NCBI GenBank assembly: GCA_963575745.1
Contig: CAUYUJ010008554.1
Location: 1-25,000, forward strand
DNA: 25,000 nucleotides
Direction of reading: 5' to 3'
From: Prorocentrum cordatum
Taxonomy: Eukaryota > Sar > Dinophyceae > Prorocentrales > Prorocentraceae
Below, one piece after another: positions 8,735 to 16,327 of the stretch. The notes under the pieces were generated by a model, which was not told the origin of the DNA, searched no databases, and saw only the letters and a program-made list of their open reading frames with translations. The first letter of the stretch is position 1. Each line of letters starts with the position of its first letter. A program made the translations under genes and the position numbers.

Positions 8735-9118
8735 AGCAGGGGGAAGGAGGAAGGGAGAGCGAGGAGGAAAAGAGTGGGGGGAGGGAGGGAGGAGGGAAGG
8801 GGCAAGGGGGGGAGGATGGATGGAGGACGAAAGAGGTTAGCAGGAGGGGAGGGGGGCAAAAGAGGAGGTAAACAAACGGACGAACCAGACAGACGGGTCG
8901 AGCGGCGGACTCTGAGGGGCGGGTCGGGCTGGCGGGGCGGGCGGACGCCAACGGACGGGTCGGGCGGCGGACCCTCGCTGGCGGGTCGGGCGGGCGGTGG
9001 CTTAAAGCGGGCGGGCGAGATGCCAAGAGAGCGAACGGGCGGGCTGTAACAGGCGGATCGGGCGGGCGAAACCTGGCGGGCGGGTGACTAAAGGGTGAAT
9101 CCTGAATGAATCACGAGG
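8735..9118. repeat. Purine tract and GGGCGG-rich stretch of unit 2
   Basis: A GGA/GGG purine tract (8735-8870) is followed by TCGGGCGGGC, GGACGGGTCGGGCGG and similar words to about 9080. These match the GGGCGG-rich stretches near 7970-8020 and 9895-9955. The minus-strand frame here (8583-9026) is an Arg/Pro-rich translation of this composition and is not called as a gene. Confidence 0.75.
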
Positions 9119-9195
9119 CACACCCTCGATACCCGCCCTCTTAGTATTCGAACGTACCCCCTCCCCCTTAGGGGGATTATTTCTCTTTGGAAGGG
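9119..9195 (+). repeat. Conserved box, partial copy
   Basis: CACCCTCGATACCCGCCCTC is followed by TTAGTATTCGAACGTACC and CCCTCCCCCTTAGGGGGATT. The left part present in the other copies (CAA tract, AAGACTG and GCGTGTCA words) is missing. The hairpin stem CCCCC/GGGGG is retained. Confidence 0.7.
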
Positions 9196-9298
9196 CGGGC
9201 GGAGGGACGAGGGAGGAGGGAAGGGAGCAGGGAGGGACGAGGGAGGAGGGAAGATGCTAGGAGGGACGGGACGCGGAGGGGGGAGGACGATTTAGAGG

Positions 9299-9329
<31 letters not shown>

Positions 9330-9387
9330 CGACTCGTAAGGCGGGGGCGGGGGCGGGGGCGGGGGTCAACAACAACAACAGCAGCAA
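9190..9387. repeat. Purine tract, (GA)n, (GCGGGG)n and CAA
   Basis: GGGAGGAGGGAAG-type purine sequence passes into (GA)n at about 9300-9329, then four GCGGGG-type units at 9341-9365, then a short CAA tract at 9368-9387. Four simple repeats of different type abut within 200 bases. Confidence 0.85.
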
Positions 9388-9520
9388 TCATTCCAAGACT
9401 GTTCGCTCCTACTGGCCCGCGTGTCATTCCTTATGCACACCCCAAACCTTAGATGCCCGCCCTCTTCGTCTTCGATCGTACCCCCTTTTGGGGGGTTCTG
9501 TTCCTTCCTGGCCACGTGGA
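9388..9520 (+). repeat. Conserved box, copy 3
   Basis: It contains TTCCAAGACTGTTCGCTCC, GCCCGCGTGTCATTCC, TTAGATGCCCGCCCTC, TTCGTCTTCGATCGTACC and the hairpin ACCCCCTTTTGGGGGGT. It resembles copy 1 in the CCCGCG word and copy 2 in the CCCAAACC word, as expected for tandem units descended from one ancestor. Confidence 0.75.
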
Positions 9521-9844
9521 TTTGGAGAAAAACCCTAAACAGGGAAGCGAAAGGGAAACGACAAAAAGAGAGGACGAAGGGATCGGAGGCAGGGAGGGAT
9601 TAGACGGGCAAAAGGGAGGGACGACGATGATTTGCGCCGCGAGTTGCGATTCAGCTTGCGCCATGGCTTGCGCCTGCCATTCCAGCACAGGTTAAAAGCT
9701 TCGCCATGGGTCGCGCCATAAACAGCGCCATGTAACACCTCTGGTGCTGCCCGGCGAGGTGTTGGAGGCGAGGGAGAGGGAATCGGAAGGAGGGGGGAGG
9801 CGGCCTAGGAGGGGGGAGGAGCAGGAAGGTAAGAGGTAAGAGTG
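9521..9844. other. Unit-3-specific sequence between box and minisatellite
   Basis: This part has a short purine-rich segment and a stretch (about 9630-9740) with repeated TTGCGCC, GCGCCATG and CGCCATGG words that has no counterpart in unit one. It looks like an insertion into unit three. No gene is supported. Confidence 0.55.
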
Positions 9845-10487
9845 CGAACGTTCGAAGAAGTCCTACGCGAAAGCGCCATTCCACCAGGAAGTCTCGGGCG
9901 GCAGCCCACGACGGGCGGGCGATTCTCTGACGGGCGGGTCGGGCGGGTGGGGCATTCAAGCGGGATGCCTGAGTAGGGCGAGAGCGCGATTCCTAAGTGA
10001 AGTGTGACGGCGTCCTTGGCGCGAGCGTGGTGCCTGAGTTAGATAGCGCGATGTCTGAATAAATTGCGAAGAGTTCACAAGCGAGAAGGCAATTCCTAAA
10101 AAGGTGATGTCTGCCGGGAGCGGGGGTCTAGACTAAAGCGCAAGGCAATCTTAAGCGGGAGCGCCGTTCTTGAGCAAATTGTGAGGAAGCCTCAGACGGG
10201 AGGGGGGGTCCTGACTAAATTGCTAGGAAGTCACAAGCGGGAGCGCCGATCCTGAGTAAATTGGGAGGAATTCTCAGGCGGGAGCGGGGGTCCTGAGTAA
10301 AATTGGAGGAAGTCTCAGGCTCGAGCAGTTGTTGTTGTAGTCCGGGGGAGCAACAACGCAGTTTGACCCGGACTAAATTGGGAGGGCGTCTCAAGCGGGA
10401 GCGTCGTTCCTGAGTAAATTGGGACGAAAACTCAGACGGAAGGAGGAGGGTCCTGAGTAAATTTGGACGAAGTTTCAGGCGGGGGCC
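9845..10487. repeat. 41-bp minisatellite, array 2
   Basis: The same 41-base theme as at 7870-8368, with GAAGAAGTCCTACGCGAAAG at the left end and TAAATTGGGAGGAATTCTC-type units at the right. A GTTGTTGTTGTAGTCCGGGG head word is embedded at 10328 and the array then resumes. The array therefore contains an extra, truncated head not seen in unit one. Confidence 0.88.
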
Positions 10488-10690
10488 GTTGTTGTTGTAG
10501 TCCGGGGGGCCAGGGGCACAGTTTGACCAGGATTTTTTTTCCTTGCCAAAACAAAACAGGGTGCGAGCGTCGAGGGGCACATTTTGATTGAAAAAACCAT
10601 CTGCACCGGTGAGGGGGGGCTCAACAATAAGTATTCTTCAGAAATGAGAGGTCAACAACAACAGCAACGACGACAACAACAACAACAAAA
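10488..10690 (+). mobile_element. SINE-like element, copy 2
   Basis: The same head (GTTGTTGTTGTAGTCCGG), an AACAGGGTGCGAGCG word in the B-box position, a body with GATTGAAAAAACC and TCAACAATAAGTATTCTTC, and an impure CAA tail. It aligns with the copy at 8369-8577 but has an inserted T8 run and a poorer right arm (GCGTCGAGG in place of GCCCCGG), so the outer stem is lost. It is the more decayed copy. Confidence 0.42.
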
Positions 10691-10740
10691 CACTGCGTCG
10701 GATGTCTGGGTGCGGATCGGAGGGGGGCGTTCCAGAGAGG

Positions 10741-11007
10741 CTTGAGGGAGGAGTATCTAGGCCTCTTAGGTGGGGTCGGAGTAGATGGAGTCGGAGGATC
10801 GCCCCGCATTTCCGATGCATCGACGATGCGGCTGGATGTGGAGCCTGATTTGCTTCACGTCGTCGCCCATGCATCGCCGACGTCGACGATGCATCGCCAG
10901 TGCATCGCGGACGCATCGCCGATGCATCGTCGATGTATCTGCGATGCGGCGCGATCCTGACTCTATCTACTCCGACCCCATCAAGGAGGCCTCGAGGAGT
11001 AGGGGGA
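10741..11007. repeat. Foldback element with GATGCATCG-rich centre
   Basis: The left arm (about 10751-10808) and right arm (about 10941-11000) are inverted copies of each other. GGGGTCGGAGTAGAT at 10772-10786 is matched perfectly by ATCTACTCCGACCCC at 10965-10979, and flanking words (GAGTC..AGGATCG, GGCCTC, CCGCAT) also pair. The roughly 130-base centre carries repeated palindromic words: GATGCATCG, CATGCATCGCCG, GACGCATCGCCG and GATGCATCGTCG. The whole could fold into a long hairpin with smaller palindromes in the loop. It resembles a MITE-like foldback element in form, but no target-site duplication or transposase was found. Confidence 0.75.
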
Positions 11008-12423
11008 TACATACTATGGTAGGGGGCAGAGGCCATGATATCTACCCGGACTCAAGGTCGTCCTCTCTTCTTCTCTCAACACGTTCGTTTGGCTTCCCCC
11101 TCGGACCTCGCATATGTTTCTGGCCATGGTTTGCGAGCCACCCTCTTGGGCGCCCCCTTCTCACACGCCTCCGATTTACGGGCGCCTCCACGGGGATCGT
11201 CGGAAGCGGTGAAGAGGTGAGGGGAGTGAGGAGGCAGGGCGAGTGAGTTGGGGAGGGCGGGTGGGGCGAGGGGGAAGGTGTTAATTGCCCCATCGCCAGG
11301 TGGGAGGGGGCAATCTCAGGACAGAACTGGAACCAGAACAGGCAGGCAGGCAGGTGATTACCGAAACAATTGGCTTGTTTTGTAGCGTGCTCGAAGGATC
11401 TCTCACGTTCGGGTGCAGTTGCACACACTGTCGGGCTGTCGGGTGATTGGCGAATGCTCGATTCAGACGTTTTCTCTTTCCGTTCTCGAACCCACACTGG
11501 CAGATCCAGTATCTGCCACAAGATACCCAACCTTGAGACCCCAGGACGTCCATCGATTCTTGGTGCGGGAACGTCGCGCCTTCCATGGCAAAGCCATCGA
11601 AACCCAAGAGACCCAGGGCACCCTGGAGGCAAGCAGGGTGCTCTTTGGCACGGGCTTACACTGTAAGGACCTTTTTGGGGCCCTCAGTATATTTGTATCG
11701 TTTGCCCTGGGCTTCGGTCTTCGGGCCGCTCAGTAGATGTCAGCCGAGGCTGGCCGTGGCCAGAAAAGCCCGCACCGGTCTTTACTCGGCGTTCTCTTTT
11801 GGGTAGCATTAACTCTGGCCTGCCCCTCTACAGGAGGAACATTCAAAAATAGTTACACAATTTTCAAAAAACGATTTGTTGATATACTAATTCTGATCAT
11901 TTTTGGAGCATTTAGGGGGTATTGTCTATTTTTCGTCAAAAACCTGCATGTAGGAGGACATGCCCGACCTGATGGTAGCCAGAAGGCGGCAGGGCACTCT
12001 TTGCAGCAGAGGCACCAATCGGTCGTTGAAAGTAGGTGCATTTAGATTCCCAGATTCCAGTCTACTTTCAGCGCCGTCCTACTCCAACGATCGAGCGGCT
12101 CCACCTTTGCCGTCCTCCTCAGGGGGCAGACGGAACCGATATACTTTCAACGCCTTTCAACGCCTTCCCACTTCAAGTTTTTGCCTGCTTCTTGCGACCG
12201 ATGGGTACCTCCATGCACTTACGATCGGAGCTCCGCGCGGAGCTCCCGGGCGCGCGCTGGACCCGCAGAAGCCGCGCCAGGGTCGGCGCCCTGGCGCCGG
12301 CCAGTGAACCGCCGGTCCGGGACGCGTCCGCTGCTGCCGGGAGCGCACGATGGCGGCCATGACCGGCGACGACGGCGAGCGGTGAGGATGATGAGGAGGA
12401 GTGGGAATGGAGGCAACGGAGTA
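11008..12423. other. Mostly unique DNA, no recognisable gene; two small palindromes
   Basis: About 1.4 kb lacks obvious tandem repeats apart from CAGG units at about 11338-11354. A plus-strand frame at 11413-11736 (107 residues, with a hydrophobic C-terminal stretch LFGALSIFVSFALGFGL) has fairly balanced composition, but it matches no family I know and competing frames are open. An eight-base stem ATTGCCCC/GGGGCAAT lies at 11284-11314 with a 15-base loop. A perfect 20-base palindrome sits at 12227-12246. A small AT-richer segment (about 11840-11950) stands out from its neighbours. Confidence 0.5.
12227..12246. other. Perfect 20-base palindrome
   Basis: GGAGCTCCGCGCGGAGCTCC equals its own reverse complement over all 20 bases and contains two SacI-type GAGCTC words around GCGC. 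It may be a chance of GC-rich composition or a protein-binding site; nothing adjacent decides this. Confidence 0.8.
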
Positions 12424-12600
12424 GGATGAAGAGGAGGAGGAGGAGGAGGAGGACGAGGAGGAGGAAGAAGAAGAAGAAGAAAATGATCATGATGAGGTGG
12501 AGGGGGTTGGGGGGTAGGGGCAGGAGCAGCAGGATGCTGAGGGTGAGGAGGAGCAGGAGGAAGCGGGAAGTGGAAGAGGGGGAGGGGGAGAAGGCGGAGC
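12424..12600. repeat. Degenerate GGA/GAAGA purine tract
   Basis: GGA and GAA triplets with GATGATCATGATGAGG interruptions, followed by GGGGTTGGGGGGTAGGGG and GGAGCAGGAGGAAGC. Translations (poly-Arg/Lys on plus, Leu/Pro-rich on minus) are artefacts. Confidence 0.8.
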
Positions 12601-12950
12601 ATGGCGGTGTTGTTGTTGGAGATGTTCGGCGGTTGTTGGAAAGCCTCTTTGGGGCCAGGTGTTGGCCCTCTTTGGGTTGACGCCTCGCCGATTTGGCGCA
12701 CATTGAAAAGCTTTGTGCTAGAGCTGTCTGCGTCAAATTTATGTGGAGCCTTGTGCATCACTGGTTTTTGCTGGGAACCATGGTGTTTTGTGGGTCTCTA
12801 GGGCATTCGCGCGGTCCTCTGCGGGCCCTTGTGAGATCATGGATGTGAAGGACACCGAAGACGGGAGAATATGTGAAAGCGTGGAAGAACCTTTCGTTTT
12901 GCAACGCTTGTGTTCACGTAAGCGTTGCGGAAGCATTGGGGCCGGTTTGG
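12601..12950. other. Unique DNA, nothing supported
   Basis: Non-repetitive sequence with overlapping short frames on both strands and no recognisable motif. The frame 12743-13018 and the frame starting at 12873 both run into the following minisatellite. Confidence 0.5.
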
Positions 12951-13560
12951 GGGTTTTCGGGGGGGGGTCTTGGAAGCAGCTTGGAGGCCTCTGGAAGGCG
13001 TCTTGGATGCATTTTTAGAAACTCCTGGGGGCCTTTAGGGGTTTCGGGGGGCCTCTTCGGGGCCAGTTGGAAGCGTATTTGGGCCTCTTCAGGCCTCTGG
13101 GGGGCTTCTGGGGGCCTGCAGGGGGTTTCTTGGGCCGTGGTCGGCACTTCTCCCGCCGTCTTGGCGCCCTCTCAGGCGCCTTTTGGGCCCGTCCTGGGGT
13201 ACTCTTCGGCCTTTCCGGGGGCCTTCTGGGCCATCTACGGCCCGTCCTGGGCAGTCTTGGAGCCCTCTCGGCGACTTCTTGGACCGTTTTGGGGCTCTCT
13301 CTTGGGGCGTCTGCGACGCTCTGAAGGCCCAAGAGGCGAATGTGCTAACATTGCACGTTTTCCCTGGGGAATGGGACACTCTTTGCTTCTTCGGGCCTTC
13401 TTTGGGGGGCCTTTTTTTCAGGGTTTCTGAAGGCATCTTGGAGGCTTCAGGGGCCGTCTTGCGGACATCTTGGGCATCTTGTAGCGATCGTTCAGCGACT
13501 CGGGGCCTTCGTGGCCCATGTTGGGGCCCTCCTGGGCGAGGGGGCCGTCCGAGAGTGAGC
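12951..13560. repeat. Degenerate GGCC-rich minisatellite of roughly 30-base period
   Basis: Words such as GGGGGCCTCTTCGGGGCC, GGGGGCTTCTGGGGGCC, GGGGGCCTTCTGGGCC and TTGGAGCCCTCTCGG recur at about 20-35 base spacing with heavy divergence. On plus, one frame reads as Gly/Trp/Ser/Leu repeats (SWAVV, FWGSL, PSWAVLEPS). On minus, other frames read as Pro/Arg/Lys/Glu repeats (PKRPPETPK, RPPEAPQRP). I remember similar repeat proteins annotated in dinoflagellates and other algae. Their mirrored occurrence on both strands suggests a DNA repeat and not a protein. Confidence 0.7.
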
Positions 13561-13831
13561 TGGAGCTCCGATTCCGCCCCGGGGGTAAAATCGACCCCCC
13601 CCATTCCCCCTACCCCGGCAGAGCCACCCCATCACCCACCCCCCAGTAGAGCTGAAGCTCAGGAATTGAGGTTCAGACTGTTCTGCGGGCCTTTGAAACA
13701 CGCCGGATCGGCGGATTTCGCACGGACCTCCGAAAGTTTATGTTTATGTTGTTGATTCTTTTCGATGCCGGACACTCCGCACTCTGGATCATGGCAGCTG
13801 TCTCAGTGGCGGGTTTGCAGTGTTCCGCACT

Positions 13832-14012
13832 TTCCTCCTCCTCCTCCCCCGCCCCAGCGACCACGCGACGATCCCCGCCACGACGACGACAACCATCCTC
13901 CTCCTCCCCTTCCCCCTCCTCGTCACCCTCGTCCTGCTCCTCCTCTCTCTCCTCCTCCCCCTCTTCCTCCTCCTCCTCCTCCTCCTCCTCCTCCTCCTCC
14001 TCCTCCTCCTAT
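13832..14012. repeat. (CTC)n polypyrimidine tract
   Basis: CTC/TCC runs are interrupted by ACGACGACAACCATCC near 13880 and become pure (CTC)n from about 13967. The tract ends at TATCCTTATTCC. A plus-strand frame upstream starts FMLLILFDAGHSALW, but it is short and leads straight into poly-Ser from the repeat. Confidence 0.9.
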
Positions 14013-14190
14013 CCTTATTCCTTATTAGAATATACTCCTACTCCCCCCTCAGGCCGGCCATTAGGGGCCGCATCCGGGGGGTCCCATCCTAACCTGTAAA
14101 AAACAATATAAAATCAACATGTTTTTTTTTTTTTATTATTATTTTTTCCTCTCGACATGGACGTCCTGTCGTCCACGGCGATAATCCATT

Positions 14191-14308
14191 GCAAAAAATA
14201 CCACAAAGAGCACACGCGCGCGTTCATGTCAGAATCCTACCGAACACCGTGTGTTTGCAAGCATTTCAACATAAAAACATCAAAAACCCAATGCTTTTTC
14301 ACAAAAAT
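14191..14308. repeat. 118-bp direct repeat, copy 1
   Basis: GCAAAAAATACCACAAAGAG starts a segment repeated at 14453 with only one substitution seen (CACACGCGCG here, CACACTCGCG there). Its flanks are unrelated to those of copy 2: upstream lies a T14 run and an ATT-rich tract (about 14120-14150). The repeat is AT-rich compared with the surroundings. One frame is open through both copies (CKKYHKEHTRAF ...), but no family is recognised. Confidence 0.95.
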
Positions 14309-14452
14309 TGTACAAATTTCCCGCCCGGGCTCTCTTGCTGAAATCATAGGAAAACCATAGGAATCTTAAGAATTCTGTCAAATCCAGCGATTTCACGTCA
14401 TCGCGCGGTGCACTCGCGATGCTCTGTCATGCACCCAGGCCGCGAATCCTGT

Positions 14453-14570
14453 GCAAAAAATACCACAAAGAGCACACTCGCGCGTTCATGTCAGAATCCT
14501 ACCGAACACCGTGTGTTTGCAAGCATTTCAACATAAAAACATCAAAAACCCAATGCTTTTTCACAAAAAT
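14453..14570. repeat. 118-bp direct repeat, copy 2
   Basis: The second copy starts 262 bases after the first and matches at 117 of 118 positions. Identity stops at both ends exactly where copy 1 stops (GCAAAAAA left, TTTTTCACAAAAAT right). After this copy the sequence continues into GC-rich DNA (GCTTTGGGGTGTCCTGTC) with overlapping open frames of unknown nature up to 14850. Confidence 0.95.
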
Positions 14571-14850
14571 GCTTTGGGGTGTCCTGTCAGACCGTCGGGC
14601 TTCCTCCGGCCACCTCTGGCTTCCTGCGGTGTACCGGGCCATTCTCGACTCGTCTGGCAATGCGTGCGCGGCATTCAACACGCGCTCGCCAGTTCCCGTC
14701 GGCAACCGCCATCGCGGCCGCATCAGCTGTACCAAACCGGCTGGCCGGTGTGACTTCGGCCCCCAGTTGTGCCAGCTTTGCTTCTTATGTTGTGGGAGGG
14801 CGGGTGGGACTGGGCATGCCATGCTTGACTCGCTCGAGCTGGCTAGCTTG

Positions 14851-14985
14851 ACTCCTACTCCTACTCCTCCTCGTCCGCCTCCTGCGCCTCCTGCGCCTCC
14901 TCCTCCTCCTCCTCCTCCTCCTCCTCCTCCTCCTCCTCCTCCTCCTCCTCTCTCCTCCCTCCTCCTCCGCCTCCCCACTTCCTGG
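14851..14985. repeat. (ACTCCT)n then (CCT)n polypyrimidine tract
   Basis: CTCCTACTCCTACTCC leads through CGTCCGCCTCCTGCGCC into a pure CCT run (about 14899-14950) and a degenerate TCTCCTCCCTCCTCC end. On minus this gives poly-Arg, poly-Glu or poly-Gly, which inflates open frames running through 14861-17044. Confidence 0.93.
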
Positions 14986-15084
14986 GTCCGTCAGGCGCTC
15001 CCCCCGCGGCTGGCCTCGCGGCGGCGGAGGAGGATGCGAGCGCCGAGAGGCGGGCTCGCGCCGCGAGCGCGCCCCCACGGGGAA

Positions 15085-15332
15085 GGGGGAGGGAGGGAGG
15101 GAGCGCGGGGGGGGCGGGGGGGGAGGGAGGGAGGGAGGGATGGGGGGGGGACGGGAGGGAAGGAGGGAGGGAGGGATAGAGGAGGGGGACGGCAAGCAGC
15201 AGGGGAGGGCAAGACGAAGGAGGGAGGGAGGAGCAGAGGAGGGAGAGGATGGGAGTGAGGGCCAGGACGAAGGAGGGGAAGGGAGAGAGAGGGGGGGAGG
15301 AAGGAGAAGGAGGAGGAGGAGGAGGAGGAGGA
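15085..15332. repeat. GGGAGGGAGG purine tract
   Basis: Plus-strand G/A-rich sequence based on GGGA and GGA units, with G runs of seven to eight bases (about 15109-15150) and a terminal (GGA)n run at 15303-15332. Only a few pyrimidines interrupt it. The G runs make it a G-quadruplex candidate. Confidence 0.88.
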
Positions 15333-15378
15333 CTTATCCTCCCGGTGTGGGCGCGGCCTCGGGGCTCCGCACCAAGTG

Positions 15379-15858
15379 TCAGCGGGGCGGCCCGGGCTGG
15401 GCCAGACCACCCCAGGACCCCCCAACCGTGGCCCCGAAGTGGTCGAGGACCAGCAGGAGCACCACGAGCGGCACTTCGAGGGTTTCGGCGAACCCGAAAA
15501 CCGGAAAGACCCAGGCGGGGAGGTCCCGCGCCCCCACGGTGTCCTCCAAGGCCGCGGCCCGCGGCCGTCGGCGGGGCGCCACAGCCAGGGCTGTCGCGGT
15601 CCCGCGCGAGGGCTCCCGCCCCAGCACCGCGGCCCGGCGAGGGCGCGCATCCCCGGGGAGCGAGGCACGGCCGCGGGAGCCCGCAGGCCCCCAACCGCCG
15701 CCGCCGCCGCCCCGCCAGCACGTCGGCCAGCTCCAGCGTCGCGGACGCGAGGAAGGCGGGCCATCCGCGAGGCCTGCAGGCAGCAGCGGGCCGAGGGCCC
15801 AGCGCGCCGCCGCGCAGCCAGGGGCGCCGCGCCCCCAGAGGAAGAAGGCGAGCGGCAT
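15379..15858 (-). CDS. Doubtful GC-rich ORF with a hydrophobic segment
   Basis: From an ATG at 15858 the minus strand is open for 159 codons (starting MPLAFFLWGRG) to a TGA at 15381-15379. The same frame is open further upstream, without an ATG, into the spliced-leader relic at 16305-16325. Near the C-terminus lies a hydrophobic stretch (PAWVFPVFGF, LEVPLVVLLLVLDHFG) that would make a transmembrane helix, with codons mostly ending in G or C. The middle is Arg/Gly/Pro-rich low complexity. The other two minus frames are also open across the whole region, so composition alone could explain it. No family is recognised. If real, it may be a decayed fragment of a retroposed membrane-protein mRNA. 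Confidence 0.22.
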   Translation of the reverse strand: MPLAFFLWGRGAPGCAAARWALGPLLPAGLADGPPSSRPRRWSWPTCWRGGGGGGWGPAGSRGRASLPGDARPRRAAVLGREPSRGTATALAVAPRRRPRAAALEDTVGARDLPAWVFPVFGFAETLEVPLVVLLLVLDHFGATVGGSWGGLAQPGPPR

Positions 15859-16015
15859 GGCGGGGAGCCGCCCGGAGTCGCCGTGGAGGACGCCCACGGC
15901 GGAGTGCGGCGAGCGCCCAGCGGCCGCCTCTGCGAAGACGCCGAGGACGGGCGGGCGCCAGCGTCGCTTGCGTCGGCTTCCCGCGCGGATCTGAAGGAGG
16001 CGCGGGCGGCGGCGG

Positions 16016-16260
16016 AGAAGAGAAGAGAAGAGAAGAGAAGAGAAGAGAAGAGAAGAGAAGAGACGAGACGAGACGAGACGAGACGAGACGAGAAGAGAAG
16101 AGAAGAGAAGAGAAGAGAAGAGACGAGACGAGAAGAGAAGAGAAGAGAAGAGAAGAGAAGAGAAGAGAAGAAAAGAGGGGAGGAGAGGAGAGAAGAGAAA
16201 AGAAGAGAAGAGAAGAGAAGAGCAGCGAAGCGAAGAGGAGAGGAGAGGAGAGGAGAGGAA
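16016..16260. repeat. (AGAAG)n pentanucleotide array with (ACGAG)n blocks
   Basis: AGAAGAGAAG units form nearly the whole segment. Two sub-blocks read GACGAGACGAGACG (about 16059-16091 and 16121-16134), and the right end degrades to AGGAGAGGAG. Homogeneous sub-blocks suggest local expansion of a point variant. The purine strand is plus. Confidence 0.95.
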
Positions 16261-16304
16261 GGGGCGCGGCCCAGCGGCAGAAGCTTGAGCGAGGGCGACG
16301 GCGA

Positions 16305-16325
16305 CTTGAGCCAAAATGGATACAG
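16305..16325 (-). other. Relict dinoflagellate spliced-leader sequence
   Basis: Read on the minus strand, this segment ends in CCATTTTGGCTCAAG, identical to the last 15 bases of the dinoflagellate spliced leader as I remember it. The six preceding bases (CTGTAT) match four of the six expected (CCGTAG), giving 19 of 21. A 15-base match by chance in a window this size is very unlikely. Dinoflagellate mRNAs receive this leader by trans-splicing, and genomic copies are known as relics of reverse-transcribed mRNAs. It lies on a non-repetitive island (about 16262-16330) between two polypurine tracts. A second partial word, GCTCAAG, lies about 15 bases downstream on the same strand. An actual SL RNA gene is unlikely because no GT splice donor follows the leader (TCGCCG instead). 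Confidence 0.75.
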
Positions 16326-16327
16326 AG

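Larger units (their letters stand above)
7345..10690. repeat. Compound macro-repeat, three units of about 0.8-1.3 kb
   Basis: Three related units follow one another, each starting after a CAA tract (ending near 7344, 8577 and 9387). The shared order is: CAA tract, conserved box with a CCCCC..GGGGG hairpin, purine-rich stretch, GGGCGG-rich stretch with TCGGGCGGGC words, 41-bp minisatellite, GTTGTTGTTGTAGTCCGGGG head, short body and the next CAA tract. Units one and three are complete. Unit two lacks the 41-bp array and the head but carries a second, partial copy of the box near 9119. Corresponding parts of units one and three (for example GTGAACGTTCGAGGAAGTCC at 7870 and its counterpart near 9845) remain alignable. 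No protein is supported; frames within it merely translate repeats. Confidence 0.85.

Noticed and set aside
16305-16325. Functional spliced-leader RNA gene
   Set aside because: The leader is not followed by a GT donor on the minus strand, and two of its 21 bases differ from the remembered consensus; a relict copy fits better.
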